From Candidatus Nitrospira kreftii (lineage in GTDB: Bacteria > Nitrospirota > Nitrospiria > Nitrospirales > Nitrospiraceae), in NCBI GenBank assembly GCA_014058405.1, contig CP047423.1:3518501-3582500 (forward strand): 64,000 nt of DNA, read 5' to 3'. Of the stretch, positions 8,785 to 17,800 are shown in pieces; position 1 is the first letter of the stretch; each line of letters begins with the position of its first letter. The notes under the pieces were generated by a model that did not search any database, was not told where the DNA came from, and was given only the letters and a program-made list of their open reading frames with translations. A program made the position numbers and the translations under genes.

Positions 8785-9825
8785 CTATGCCGCGACCGGA
8801 GTTCGCACGAGCTCATCAAGCTTGCGGGCTGCCGCCCCACTCTCAAGTGCCGCGCGCACAGTCGGGTAGCAGGTCGACAACGACGATCCTTTCCCTGCAG
8901 CGTACAGTATCATTGACGCATTCATGAGCACCCACTCTCTCGGCCCTCCCGGCAGTCGGTTCTGGAGAATACGGCGGAGCAGATCGGCTTCTTTTTCTCG
9001 CTGGTCAGGTGGGAATCCCGCCATGTCCCGTGATGAGACAAGCGCCAACCCAAAGTCCTTTGGCGCCACGCCCAGCGGCGTGATGCGCTCACCGCGCAAC
9101 TCCAGCACCCGCGTTACCATCGAAGCGGATAACTCAGGATCACCTTCGACACCACGAATCACGAGCGCTCGCGGACACCCCAGCATGCTCAAGGCTTCGG
9201 CGGTTTTTTCAAAATGCGGCGGGTGCGACAACCCGACGAGTTGTACTGCGGCCCGAGCTGGGTTGAGCAGTCTCGCAATTGGATGGAACACGTTTCTGAC
9301 GCCAAACTCCTGACGCATCTCCAAAAATCTGAAGACCGGCGGATGATACAGCCCGATATCCAAGTACGCGAACCCCTTCCGGTTTAAATCCTCCGTCACC
9401 GACTTCGGATCGGCATCAACTGGAATACCCAATGCTTTCAAGACGCCGGCACTGCCGGGTCGTCCAGGAATGCCATCGTAGCCGTGCATTAAGACGGCCG
9501 CTCCAGCCGCAACGGCGACAATCGACGCGGCAATAAGCGCGTGAAACGTATCCTGCTTCCCCGCATAGCTCGGCACATCAACCAGAGCGAGGTGCCGCGA
9601 GACAGCGAGCGGCGGCACATACTGTCTCGCTGCAGCAGTCAAGGCAGCCAATTCCGTCACTGATTCGGTCTTGAACCGCATGGCAATCAGAAAGGCCCCG
9701 ACTTGTGCCGGTGTGGCCTCACCCTCGATCAACGCTTTCATGGCCTGTTTGCACTCCTCCCAGGTGAGATCCTTGGAGGCCTTTGGGCCTTTGGCAATCT
9801 TGGCGAGAATATCGTGAATCGGCAT
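8785..9825 (-). CDS. anthranilate phosphoribosyltransferase-like protein (TrpD2 type)
   Basis: The start chosen is ATG 9825, one base after the cysH stop; a longer frame overlaps cysH. The 346-residue protein has the glycosyltransferase family 3 fold: a helical N-domain ([19 protein letters not shown]) and a nucleoside-phosphorylase-like core with [19 protein letters not shown]. The core's GTGGD-type loop of true TrpD is not present, so tryptophan synthesis is unlikely. Members of this TrpD-like subfamily are often found away from trp genes. Its place inside a sulfate-reduction operon suggests a role there, but the substrate is unknown. Confidence 0.75.
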   Translation of the reverse strand: MPIHDILAKIAKGPKASKDLTWEECKQAMKALIEGEATPAQVGAFLIAMRFKTESVTELAALTAAARQYVPPLAVSRHLALVDVPSYAGKQDTFHALIAASIVAVAAGAAVLMHGYDGIPGRPGSAGVLKALGIPVDADPKSVTEDLNRKGFAYLDIGLYHPPVFRFLEMRQEFGVRNVFHPIARLLNPARAAVQLVGLSHPPHFEKTAEALSMLGCPRALVIRGVEGDPELSASMVTRVLELRGERITPLGVAPKDFGLALVSSRDMAGFPPDQREKEADLLRRILQNRLPGGPREWVLMNASMILYAAGKGSSLSTCYPTVRAALESGAAARKLDELVRTPVAA

Positions 9826-9826
9826 G

Positions 9827-10543
9827 TTACGCCTTATGGAGTCCACACTCGGTTTTGGTAAAACTCTTCCAGCGTCCGGCTCGCGGATCGTCACCAGCCG
9901 CCACGGGAGCGGTGCAGTGCGTGCACCCGATACTGGGATAATTTTGATCATGGAGCGGATTGTAAGGCACTTCGTAGACCTTCATGTAGGTCCACACCTC
10001 GGTCCACGTCCATCGGGCCAGCGGGTTGATCTTGACCAGTTTGAATTTTTCGTCCCACTCGATCAAGCCGGCATTGGCTCGAGACGGCGATTGATCTCGC
10101 CTGATCCCTGTCATCCACGCTTCGTACCCTTGCAGAATTCGAGTCAGAGGTTCAACCTTCCGTAGTTGGCAGCAGCGGTCTGGTTCTCGTGTCCACAGCG
10201 CATCGCCGTAGTCATCCGCCTGTTTCTGCGGTGTCAGGAGTGATTTCACTTGGATGACCTGTGCTGGCTTGAGGCTATACCGTTCAATCACTCGATCTCG
10301 TGTGGCATAGGTCTCAGGAAACAAAAACTCGGTGTCGAGATAGAACAACGGCAGCGATGGATCGACACGATGCACCATGTCGACAAGCACGACATCCTCC
10401 GCCCCGAAACTGCAGGCCAACACCATCTTTCCCCGATAGCGCTCGACGGCAGCCGCTAATACCTCTTGAGGCTGCTTCGTCTCAAACGAGGCAGCCCACG
10501 CCTTGAGATCCGCGATAAGTTCAGATTGCTCGTTTACTGCCAT
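9827..10543 (-). CDS. cysH: assimilatory adenylyl-sulfate (APS) reductase, iron-sulfur type
   Basis: The start chosen is ATG 10543; an upstream TTG would overlap the sulfite reductase gene. The 238-residue enzyme reduces activated sulfate to sulfite. It has the PP-loop fold (CSFGAEDVVLVD), a CC pair at residues 124-125 and CTHC at 207-210. These four cysteines mark the [4Fe-4S] form that prefers APS over PAPS. The C-terminal ECGLH (C233) is the catalytic cysteine. Because APS can be used directly, the APS-kinase step of CysNC may be dispensable in this cell. It is encoded between the sulfite reductase and the trpD2-like gene. Confidence 0.93.
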   Translation of the reverse strand: MAVNEQSELIADLKAWAASFETKQPQEVLAAAVERYRGKMVLACSFGAEDVVLVDMVHRVDPSLPLFYLDTEFLFPETYATRDRVIERYSLKPAQVIQVKSLLTPQKQADDYGDALWTREPDRCCQLRKVEPLTRILQGYEAWMTGIRRDQSPSRANAGLIEWDEKFKLVKINPLARWTWTEVWTYMKVYEVPYNPLHDQNYPSIGCTHCTAPVAAGDDPRAGRWKSFTKTECGLHKA

Positions 10544-10559
10544 GGCAACCCAGGTTCTG

Positions 10560-13049
10560 TTATCCTTCAACCTTTTCAACTAAGATCCGATAATGAGACG
10601 CTTCCGGCTCCAGCGCCTCTTGGATCAATACCTTGTGCCCATCGTTCTTGAGGCTCATGGGCACGTTCTTGATCGGCTCGCCTGCATCAAGCCACACTTC
10701 CACCTTTTCACCAGCATCCATCATTTCAAGCTTAAGCTTGGTCTTCACGTAGTTCATCGGGCACGCAACGCCCCGTAGATCGTAGACCGGCGCAGCAGTC
10801 GGAGCAGGAGCAACCGGTTTCGCTTCAACTGCAACTGGAGCCGGAGGAGCCTGCTCTACTGGCGTGGCTGATAACTTGAGATCTTTCCCCAACTGATCCG
10901 TCGCCGTACGGCAGGCTTCGACGAATCCTTTGGCGAACGTCATCTTCTCACGCGCCGACTCAGCTGACGTCTCCTTCGGTCCTAGATCGCCGACCTTCTT
11001 GTTCAATTCTCGATAGATTGAAGGCACCACGCCTTTTTGCGCAATCCTGCTGTCGAACTCGCTGAACGTCTCGGAGTCGGTCGAAGGCTCAAGTCCTTCG
11101 GTCACCAGAAGCGCCTTGGCCGCCGCCAAGACCGCTCGATAGGATTTGTTCACTGATACGGAATATTGATGCTTCTCTACCAGCAGCTTCGCCTGATAGA
11201 GCTCTTGATCAGCTTCGAGAATGCCGTTTTCGATCATCTCCAGTGCGCCACCAGCACATTCGCCGGGTCCGAGGTCTTCAAGAATGAATTCCTCCTCGCC
11301 TTCCCAGTCGTAATAGAACGTTGGGTCTTCTTCATAGGGCGGTACGATCGTGTACGGGATCAATTCGTCTTTCAGCTTGCTCTTTCCGACACGGCAGAGG
11401 AATTTCGGCAAATTCTCGTTCTCTTGTCGATCCCGCCGATACACGTCGATTAAATGCGAGATTGCCGCCGGAACCGCCTTGGCCGGCAACTTCACCGTCA
11501 TCTGGCCGATCTTCGCCGTGCCGTTCACCGACCCACCGAGGTGCAACTCATAGTGCGGCGCGACGTGATCGCCAAGGCGCTTTCCAACCCCATGCAACCC
11601 GATGGTGGATATGTGATGCTGTGCACAGGAATTATGGCAGCCGCTGATTTTGACATCGACCCCCTTCAGATCTTCAGGGACTCGCCCGGCGGGAAATACC
11701 TCAGCCAGAGCCCGGGCCAGACCTTTTGATGAGGTAATACCTAGACCGCAGGTATCGGTGCCTGGGCAGGCGATAATGTCTTCGACCAATTCCGCGCCTG
11801 GATCAGCCAACCCGCGGGAGGCAAGGTCTTCATGGAGTTTCGAGACAAGATCAGCGGGAATCCACCGAATCACCATATTCTGGTTAATGGTGGTGCGGAG
11901 ATTGCCGTTTGAATATCGCTCGGCAAGATCGGCAACGAAGAGCATCTGGTCGACCGTAATGTCCCCCATAAATAGCTTGATAGCGGCCGTGACATATCCT
12001 TCCTGCTTCTGTTTCACGACATTGGTTCGTTGCCACATCTCAAACGGCGTTTCGTGGCCGATCGCATGCGTCCCATTGCTGTAGCCGTTTCCGTTTCCAT
12101 TGGCCAGTCCATTTCGGGTTGGCATGATCAGTGGTGTCGGTTCGTCCTGGTGCTGAAGGAGTGTCAAAGACCCCTTCTTGGGAAGGGCATGGCCCATCGC
12201 CACATAAGCAGCTTCCCATCGGCGCTTGAATTCTTCAAAGCCCAGCTTATCGATCACGAATTTCATACGGGCTTTGTTGCGGTTTTTTCGATTCCCGAGG
12301 GTATCAAATACTTTGATGACGGCTTCGATGCTGGGAATCAGTTCCTCCATTGGAGTGAATTCCCGGAGAAGTTGTGCGACACGTGGGGCAGAACCTAATC
12401 CTCCACCTACCACCATGCGGAAGCCGATCGCCCCGTCGGCTCGTTTCACTGCCAATAAGCCGATATCGTGGATCGGCGTTAGGGCACAGTCATGGGCACA
12501 ACCAGAAAACGCAATCTTGAACTTCCGAGGCATACTTTGGTTCAGTGGGTTGCGCAAGAGGTGATAGGCTACTGTCTTCGCGTACGGGGTCACATCGAAC
12601 ACCTCGCCTTGGCACACTCCCGCCAAGTGGCATGCCGTCACATTCCGCACGGTGTTGGCGCAGGCTTCTCTGGTGGTCAAACCGACTTCCGCCAATCCGC
12701 GCATAATGGTCGGCACATGTTTCAGTTCCACAAAATGCATCTGAATGTCTTGCCTCGTCGTGACATGTCCCACGCCGGTGGCGTAGCGATCGGCAAGTCC
12801 GGCCAGGCGGCGAAGCTGATTTGCCGTAATGCCGCCAAATGGAATCTTGACCCGTACCATCTGCACCCCGGGCTGACGCTGGCCGTAGATACCATATTGC
12901 AAACGGAAGGGTTTGAAGAGATCGGTGGAAATGTCTCCAGCCAAAGTCCGTAAAGCTTCAGCCTCAAATGTTTCGATTTCCTCCTGGATCGCAGATGGGA
13001 TCGGATGTGTCGCAATCTTGTGGTGTTTGATGGATTCGACCTGGCTCAT
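10560..13049 (-). CDS. ferredoxin-type nitrite/sulfite reductase with C-terminal TusA domain
   Basis: This 829-residue protein should reduce sulfite to sulfide using sirohaem and a [4Fe-4S] cluster. It contains the two tandem reductase repeats. Unusually, both keep a full C-x5-C plus C-x3-C set: C140/C146/C184/C188 in the first half and C428/C434/C471/C475 in the second. A glycine/asparagine-rich linker joins the halves. After about residue 600 a helical segment resembling a HEPN fold (YRAVLAAAKALL) is followed by a Pro/Ala linker and a TusA-type sulfur-carrier domain (DLRGVACPMNYVKTKLKLE). The sulfur carrier may hand on the sulfide. AAGGAGAG precedes the ATG. It starts 39 bp after the Rrf2 regulator. 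Confidence 0.9.
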   Translation of the reverse strand: MSQVESIKHHKIATHPIPSAIQEEIETFEAEALRTLAGDISTDLFKPFRLQYGIYGQRQPGVQMVRVKIPFGGITANQLRRLAGLADRYATGVGHVTTRQDIQMHFVELKHVPTIMRGLAEVGLTTREACANTVRNVTACHLAGVCQGEVFDVTPYAKTVAYHLLRNPLNQSMPRKFKIAFSGCAHDCALTPIHDIGLLAVKRADGAIGFRMVVGGGLGSAPRVAQLLREFTPMEELIPSIEAVIKVFDTLGNRKNRNKARMKFVIDKLGFEEFKRRWEAAYVAMGHALPKKGSLTLLQHQDEPTPLIMPTRNGLANGNGNGYSNGTHAIGHETPFEMWQRTNVVKQKQEGYVTAAIKLFMGDITVDQMLFVADLAERYSNGNLRTTINQNMVIRWIPADLVSKLHEDLASRGLADPGAELVEDIIACPGTDTCGLGITSSKGLARALAEVFPAGRVPEDLKGVDVKISGCHNSCAQHHISTIGLHGVGKRLGDHVAPHYELHLGGSVNGTAKIGQMTVKLPAKAVPAAISHLIDVYRRDRQENENLPKFLCRVGKSKLKDELIPYTIVPPYEEDPTFYYDWEGEEEFILEDLGPGECAGGALEMIENGILEADQELYQAKLLVEKHQYSVSVNKSYRAVLAAAKALLVTEGLEPSTDSETFSEFDSRIAQKGVVPSIYRELNKKVGDLGPKETSAESAREKMTFAKGFVEACRTATDQLGKDLKLSATPVEQAPPAPVAVEAKPVAPAPTAAPVYDLRGVACPMNYVKTKLKLEMMDAGEKVEVWLDAGEPIKNVPMSLKNDGHKVLIQEALEPEASHYRILVEKVEG

Positions 13050-13087
13050 CGCACTCTCCTTGTCTCCTCAGAGGAAAATCCTTCGTC

Positions 13088-13537
13088 TCAAATGTGGTAC
13101 ATCGGATTTCGCTGAGCATCAAGAGCTCGTTGATGCCTCGCTAAGTTTTCGACTGTGATACCCTCGAGTACCTTGCGTTCTGCTTGTTGTACTTGTTCCC
13201 ACACGTCAGCAAGAAGTAGCTCAGGCCTCGCCGTAGACCGATCGCGCGGTCCCTGATTAACAGAGGATCGATGGAAGATCGGTCCCTCCAATGCTTCGAG
13301 TATGTCCGCAATCGACAGGCTTGACGGTTTGCGTGACAATAGATACCCCCCTTGGGCTCCTCGGTGGCTTTCGACTAAATCAGCATTTTTGAGCGCGTGG
13401 AGGACCTGTTCCAGGAAACGAACCGGAATTCCCTGTCGCCTTGCGATCGCCCTCGCTTGAATCGGGGACTCTTTCGCGTTGATCGCAAGATCAACCGCAG
13501 CCATAATCCCGTATGTTACACGCTTCGACACTTTCAT
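13088..13537 (-). CDS. Rrf2-family transcriptional regulator (CymR-like)
   Basis: The 149-residue protein has the Rrf2 winged helix: MKVSKRVTYGIMAAVDLA, RFLEQVLHALKNADLVESHRGAQGGYLL and SIADILEALEG. It contains no cysteine at all, so it cannot hold the Fe-S cluster of IscR or NsrR. That resembles CymR, the cysteine-metabolism repressor, which senses sulfur status by complex formation. It is first in the sulfate-assimilation operon, so it probably controls it and itself. A palindrome lies directly before the gene. Confidence 0.88.
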   Translation of the reverse strand: MKVSKRVTYGIMAAVDLAINAKESPIQARAIARRQGIPVRFLEQVLHALKNADLVESHRGAQGGYLLSRKPSSLSIADILEALEGPIFHRSSVNQGPRDRSTARPELLLADVWEQVQQAERKVLEGITVENLARHQRALDAQRNPMYHI

Positions 13538-13545
13538 TCTTCATT

Positions 13546-13559
13546 ATTCCGGTAGGAAT
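13546..13559. promoter_or_regulatory. candidate operator for the Rrf2 regulator
   Basis: The perfect inverted repeat ATTCC-4-GGAAT lies 9-22 bp before the Rrf2 start codon, next to a TATATATAATTC tract that could hold a promoter. Rrf2 proteins commonly bind such AT-flanked dyads. Occupancy would block both transcription and initiation of the operon. Inferred from position and symmetry only. Confidence 0.4.
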
Positions 13560-13832
13560 TGAATTATATATACTGTCTCAGCTCACGGTCTGTCAAGACA
13601 GCTAAGGAGACGTGAGACGTAATGAATCTGTTTCCTAAGTATTCAGACACCGAGCTACTGTATGCCCAAATCTGTAACAGTGTGACACGAGAGAAATCGT
13701 TGATCTCCTCCGCATTTCACGCCGGCAGAGGGATGAAGGAAGCGGCTTGCGAGTCACTCCCATACGTAAAATCCGATTGACATCGTTTACGCCCCGGGCA
13801 ATAATCCGCCCTCTTCTTCGTGTGGTACCTTC

Positions 13833-14426
13833 ATGCCAGTGCCGTCATCCGCATATACTATTCTTCTGTTTACCAGCGATGAGGTTGTGCAAGGACAGGC
13901 CAGACAAGTCTTCAAAGATGCATCTCTTACCCTTTCCCGAGATGCAACGGCCTTCCGGAAGGAATTGTCTCAACAAGATTTTGATATCGTCATTGTGGAA
14001 TCCCGTAGCGGGCAGGAACAGTTCAATGGGGTTCATGACCATCCAGGTCTGTCCCGCGCCCTTCTCGTCAATGGTTCTCGGGCTGTCTTGAGAAAAACAC
14101 TGAAAATACTTCAGCTCCAATTGATGAGCTCCCCGAATGTCTTACATCAGAATAAATCCCGCGATGGCTCTCTCGAGAATTACTTAGAAGCAAAAATGGG
14201 GGAGTTCGTAAAAAGCATGAGGAACGGATCCGCAAAAAATCTCCACCCGATTCTCATTTCTGCCGTGGAGCGCCCTCTTATTACGTCTGCTCTCAAAGAG
14301 ACCCGAGGCAATCAAATACAGGCGGCGGAACTTTTAGGGCTCAACCGCAACACGTTGCGAAAAAAGATCATCGATCTACACATTCCCTTGAAACAAACAA
14401 AAGTTAAAGCGAGTCGGGGTGCTTAA
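13833..14426 (+). CDS. Fis-type DNA-binding response-regulator-like protein
   Basis: The 197-residue protein has a receiver-like N-terminal half (TILLFTSDEV, DFDIVIVESR) in which the acidic pocket is not clearly conserved. Its C-terminal Fis/NtrC-type helix-turn-helix reads ERPLITSALKETRGNQIQAA and LGLNRNTLRKKI. There is no AAA+ domain, so it is not a full sigma-54 activator. It stands alone, upstream of HU. The start has only a weak ribosome-binding site. Target genes cannot be told from the sequence. Confidence 0.8.
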   Translation: MPVPSSAYTILLFTSDEVVQGQARQVFKDASLTLSRDATAFRKELSQQDFDIVIVESRSGQEQFNGVHDHPGLSRALLVNGSRAVLRKTLKILQLQLMSSPNVLHQNKSRDGSLENYLEAKMGEFVKSMRNGSAKNLHPILISAVERPLITSALKETRGNQIQAAELLGLNRNTLRKKIIDLHIPLKQTKVKASRGA

Positions 14427-14498
14427 CCACAGATTGCCACAACGTGCCGCGAAACTCACTTTCCATATTTCTCTCAACACTCAAGGAGGAGGGATACC

Positions 14499-14771
14499 AT
14501 GACAAAGGAAGAGTTGATTGCGAAGATGGCCGCTTCGGCAGGAATCACCAAAGTTGCGGCAGGAACTGCCCTTGAAGCATTTACCGGAGCGGTAACATCC
14601 TCCCTTAAAAAGGGGCAACGAGTCTCCCTTGTCAACTTTGGTACGTTTACAATCTCCAAACGGAAAGCGCGGATGGGAAGGAATCCAAGAACAGGCGAAT
14701 CGCTCAGAATCCCGGCAGCTAAAGTGCCGAAATTTTCAGCCGGAAAAGAGCTTCGCTCTGCCGTGAAGTAG
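14499..14771 (+). CDS. hup: HU-family DNA-binding protein
   Basis: This 90-residue histone-like protein bends and compacts DNA as a dimer. Hallmarks are MTKEELIAKMA at the start, the core GQRVSLVNFGTFTISKRKAR, and the DNA-binding arm motif GRNPRTGESLRIPA. AAGGAGGAGG precedes the ATG. Length and motif order match HU rather than IHF, though HU/IHF assignment from sequence alone is not absolute. Confidence 0.95.
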   Translation: MTKEELIAKMAASAGITKVAAGTALEAFTGAVTSSLKKGQRVSLVNFGTFTISKRKARMGRNPRTGESLRIPAAKVPKFSAGKELRSAVK

Positions 14772-14860
14772 TTGGCTTCACCAAACGAGTATCCGGCATA
14801 AGAGAAGAAAAGAGTCTCCTTTTGAGATCCCTGATGGGGCACTGTCTCTGTTTCGTTTTC

Positions 14861-14889
14861 TTGACACTGTCCCTGACGCTATATTAGCA
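14861..14889 (+). promoter_or_regulatory. sigma-70-type promoter of tRNA-Val
   Basis: A consensus -35, TTGACA (14861-14866), is followed after about 17 bases by TTAGCA, with TATTAG overlapping two bases earlier. It ends 16 bp before the tRNA. Confidence 0.55.
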
Positions 14890-14905
14890 TGCGTCTTTTG
14901 CTGAT

Positions 14906-14980
14906 GGGCGCGTAGCTCAGGGGGAGAGCGCTACCTTGACACGGTAGAGGTCGACGGTTCAAGACCGTCCGCGCCTACCA
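14906..14980 (+). tRNA. tRNA-Val (GAC anticodon)
   Basis: A 75-base cloverleaf can be folded: acceptor GGGCGCG with CGCGCCT, D-arm GCTC/GAGC, anticodon stem CTACC/GGTAG around loop TTGACAC, and T-arm GACGG/CCGTC with loop TTCAAGA. The CCA end is encoded. The anticodon GAC reads valine codons GUC and GUU. It stands between HU and thrS. Confidence 0.95.
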
Positions 14981-15062
14981 TGAATCCGCGGCACTGGTTT
15001 GCCTCTCGGAGGCACCGTGCCTTTGTTATTTTTGGTGCTAGAGAAAGTCGGTTTTTCCCCCT

Positions 15063-16991
15063 ATGAAAATTGCGGTGAAAGACGGTCCGAGCAGAGACCT
15101 TCAGATAGGTGAGACTGCAGGAGCTGCCCTGTCCGCATTAGGGATTGCCAGCCAAGATGTGTTGGCGGCCAAGGTCGATGGTGCGGTGGTTGATCTGTCA
15201 CGGCCTCTTTCCGGCGGTTCAATTATCGAACCTCTTCGGTTCGATAGCGTTGAAGGTCGAGAGGTCTATCGTCACAGCAGCACTCACATCATGGCTCAGG
15301 CCGTGAAAGAGCTGTTCCCGTCCGCACAGCTCACGATCGGTCCAGCGCTGGAAGACAGTTTCTACTATGACTTCGCCTTTGACCGCACCTTTACACCTGA
15401 AGACCTTGAACAAATTGAAGCGCGCGCCGCGGAGATCATTTCTCGCAACCTTCCGATTACACGGCGGGAGTTCTCAAAGCAGGAAGCCATTGATTTTTTT
15501 AAGGCCAAGGGCGAACACTACAAGGTTGAACTGATTGAAGGTTTTCCAGACGGAGAACCGATCACTGCATACACGCAAGGCGATTTTGTGGACCTCTGCC
15601 GAGGTCCTCATCTCCCGACAACCGGCTCCGTCGGAGCCATCAAATTACTCAATACGGCTGGCGCGTACTGGCGTGGCGATGAACGCAATCCCATGTTACA
15701 GCGCATCTACGGCACATCCTTTCCGACAAAGACCGAGGTGGATGCCTATCTCGCCAGACTGGAAGAGATCAAGCGGCGCGACCACAGAAAAGTCGGAAAA
15801 GAACTGGACTTGATCAGTATTCAGGACGAAATCGGCCCTGGGTTGGTGCTCTGGCACCCAAAAGGCGCGGCAGTACGCATGTTAATTGAAAACTTTTGGC
15901 GAGAACAGCATGTTCAGGACGGCTACGATCTGGTGTATTCACCCCATGCCGCTCGCCTTGATCTGTGGAAAACCAGCGGGCATCTCGAGTACTACCGCGA
16001 GAACATGTTCCCGCCGATGAAGCTGGAAGGAAGCGAGTACCAGCTCAAACCCATGAATTGTCCGTACCACATCATGATCTACCAGTCCCATCTGCGGAGC
16101 TATCGTGATCTCCCTCTTCGTTACGCCGAACTGGGAACCGTCTACCGCTATGAACGGACCGGGGTCCTGCACGGGCTCATGCGAGTGCGCGGATTCACCC
16201 AAGATGATGCCCACCTCTTCTGCCGCCCTGATCAGATGGAAACGGAAGTCAGCCGGGTGTTGGATTTTACGTTTTTTGTGCTGCAGACGTTCGGCTTCCG
16301 AGAATTCGAAGTCTTTCTATCAACACGGCCCAAAGAATCGGTGGGAGGCGATGAGCATTGGACGTTGGCGACGAGCGCCTTAGAAGCTGCGCTGAAGAGT
16401 CGCAATATCGCCTTCCGTCTTGATCCTGGTGGTGGCGCATTTTACGGCCCAAAGATCGATATCAAGATCAAAGACGCCTTGGGTCGGTCCTGGCAATGTT
16501 CTACCGTTCAGGTGGACTTCAACAACCCAGAGCGGTTTGAATTAAGTTACATCGGAGAAGATGGGAAAGCCCATCGTCCCATCATGATCCATCGCGCTCT
16601 GATGGGCTCAATCGAACGATTCTTTGGAATTCTGATCGAGCATTACGGAGGCGCCTTCCCGACCTGGCTCGCCCCGGTCCAGGCGGTGGTCATGAATATT
16701 ACCGATCAGCAAGAGGAATACGTCGCCGCGGCAGTCACCAAATTGAAGACTGCTGGCTTCCGCGCCGAAGCCGACCTTCGGAACGAGAAGATCGGGTTTA
16801 AGATTCGGGAAGCCGAGAAGGCGAAAGTCCCCTTCATGTTGGTCGCGGGAAAACGTGAAGTCGAGAATGGGACACTCTCCGTGCGCGGTCGAAGCGGTTC
16901 GAATCTAGGAAATATGACAGTGGCTGAGGTGGTGGATCTCCTCCAAGCCGAGACCAAGCATACCCAGCGAGAACTTCAACCCACACTATAG
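15063..16991 (+). CDS. thrS: threonyl-tRNA synthetase
   Basis: The 642-residue class II synthetase charges tRNA-Thr. Domains in order are an N-terminal TGS domain (1-60), and the editing domain with HSSTHIMAQAV and the CRGPH motif. The catalytic core follows with MNCPYHIMIY, YRYERTGVLHGLMRVRGFTQDDAH and GGGAFYGPKIDI. The C-terminal anticodon-binding domain comes last. Length is typical and all zinc-binding residues (Cys of MNCP, His of DDAH, late His of IHRAL) are present. First gene of a conserved translation operon with infC, rpmI and rplT. Confidence 0.98.
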   Translation: MKIAVKDGPSRDLQIGETAGAALSALGIASQDVLAAKVDGAVVDLSRPLSGGSIIEPLRFDSVEGREVYRHSSTHIMAQAVKELFPSAQLTIGPALEDSFYYDFAFDRTFTPEDLEQIEARAAEIISRNLPITRREFSKQEAIDFFKAKGEHYKVELIEGFPDGEPITAYTQGDFVDLCRGPHLPTTGSVGAIKLLNTAGAYWRGDERNPMLQRIYGTSFPTKTEVDAYLARLEEIKRRDHRKVGKELDLISIQDEIGPGLVLWHPKGAAVRMLIENFWREQHVQDGYDLVYSPHAARLDLWKTSGHLEYYRENMFPPMKLEGSEYQLKPMNCPYHIMIYQSHLRSYRDLPLRYAELGTVYRYERTGVLHGLMRVRGFTQDDAHLFCRPDQMETEVSRVLDFTFFVLQTFGFREFEVFLSTRPKESVGGDEHWTLATSALEAALKSRNIAFRLDPGGGAFYGPKIDIKIKDALGRSWQCSTVQVDFNNPERFELSYIGEDGKAHRPIMIHRALMGSIERFFGILIEHYGGAFPTWLAPVQAVVMNITDQQEEYVAAAVTKLKTAGFRAEADLRNEKIGFKIREAEKAKVPFMLVAGKREVENGTLSVRGRSGSNLGNMTVAEVVDLLQAETKHTQRELQPTL

Positions 16992-17004
16992 AAAGAGGTG
17001 GCCT

Positions 17005-17514
17005 ATCGTCCCCAAATTGCGCGTGAACCGTGAGATCCGAGTGCGAGAAGTTCGGGTGATTGGACCGGAAGGAGAACAACTCGGTATCCTCCCGACCCCT
17101 GATGCTTTTCGCCAAGCTCAAGAAGGCGGCTATGACTTGGTCGAGGTTGCTCCTACGTCCGTCCCCCCGGTTTGTCGGATTATGGACTACGGAAAGTATA
17201 AGTATGAGTTAAGCAAAAAGGAGCATCAGAGCCGGCGCCATCAAAAGTCCACCCAGGTGAAGGAAATCAAGCTCCGTCCACGGACGGACAAACATGACCT
17301 CGAAATCAAAGTTCGACAGATGAAGACATTTTTAGAAGAAGGCAATAAAACCAAAGTCACCCTCACCTATCGTGGGCGAGAAATGGCGAATCAGGAAATG
17401 GGGCGTGCCGTGATGAAGTCCGTGATTGAACAGTTGGCCCAAGCCGGCACCATCGAGTATGCGCCCCGTATGGAGGGACGCAGCTTGATCATGATCGTGG
17501 CCCCCAAACATTGA
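17005..17514 (+). CDS. infC: translation initiation factor IF-3, apparent ATC start
   Basis: IF-3 binds the 30S subunit and proofreads start codons. The two domains are typical: RVNREIRVREVRVIGPEG, CRIMDYGKYKYE, then LRPRTDKHDLEIKVRQMKTFLEEGNKTKVTL and RGREM. The usual N-terminus is restored if translation starts at ATC 17005, six bases after AAAGAGGTGG, giving (M)VPKLRVNRE. No ATG or GTG stands in that place; a TTG at 17017 is the alternative. Rare AUU/AUC/AUA starts are a known autoregulatory feature of infC, since IF-3 discriminates against them. It follows thrS by 13 bp. Confidence 0.92.
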   Translation: MVPKLRVNREIRVREVRVIGPEGEQLGILPTPDAFRQAQEGGYDLVEVAPTSVPPVCRIMDYGKYKYELSKKEHQSRRHQKSTQVKEIKLRPRTDKHDLEIKVRQMKTFLEEGNKTKVTLTYRGREMANQEMGRAVMKSVIEQLAQAGTIEYAPRMEGRSLIMIVAPKH

Positions 17515-17554
17515 CATGCGATGCGGGGCATCCATCAACCAAAGGACGTGTGTG

Positions 17555-17749
17555 ATGAAGATGAAGACACATTCAGGAACGAGCAAGCGATTTACCAAAA
17601 CAGGAAGCGGCAAGATTGTCCGCCGCAAGGCAGGCAAGCGACACATATTGACCAGCAAGCGGCACGACCGGAAACGTCGCTTGAGCGGAACTGCAGTGGT
17701 GGATCCAACGGTGGTTTCCACATTGAAACGACTCCTGCCGTACGCATAG
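17555..17749 (+). CDS. rpmI: 50S ribosomal protein L35
   Basis: The 64-residue basic protein of the large subunit starts MKMKTHSGTSKRF and contains RKAGKRHILTSKRHDRKRRL, matching L35. The start at ATG 17555 has AGGA about ten bases upstream; a second ATG at 17561 is possible. Position between infC and rplT is the conserved bacterial order. Confidence 0.96.
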   Translation: MKMKTHSGTSKRFTKTGSGKIVRRKAGKRHILTSKRHDRKRRLSGTAVVDPTVVSTLKRLLPYA

Positions 17750-17800
17750 GCAACGATCGTTTCAAGTTGAGCATTTCACGATTCAAAAGGAGTACGCATC

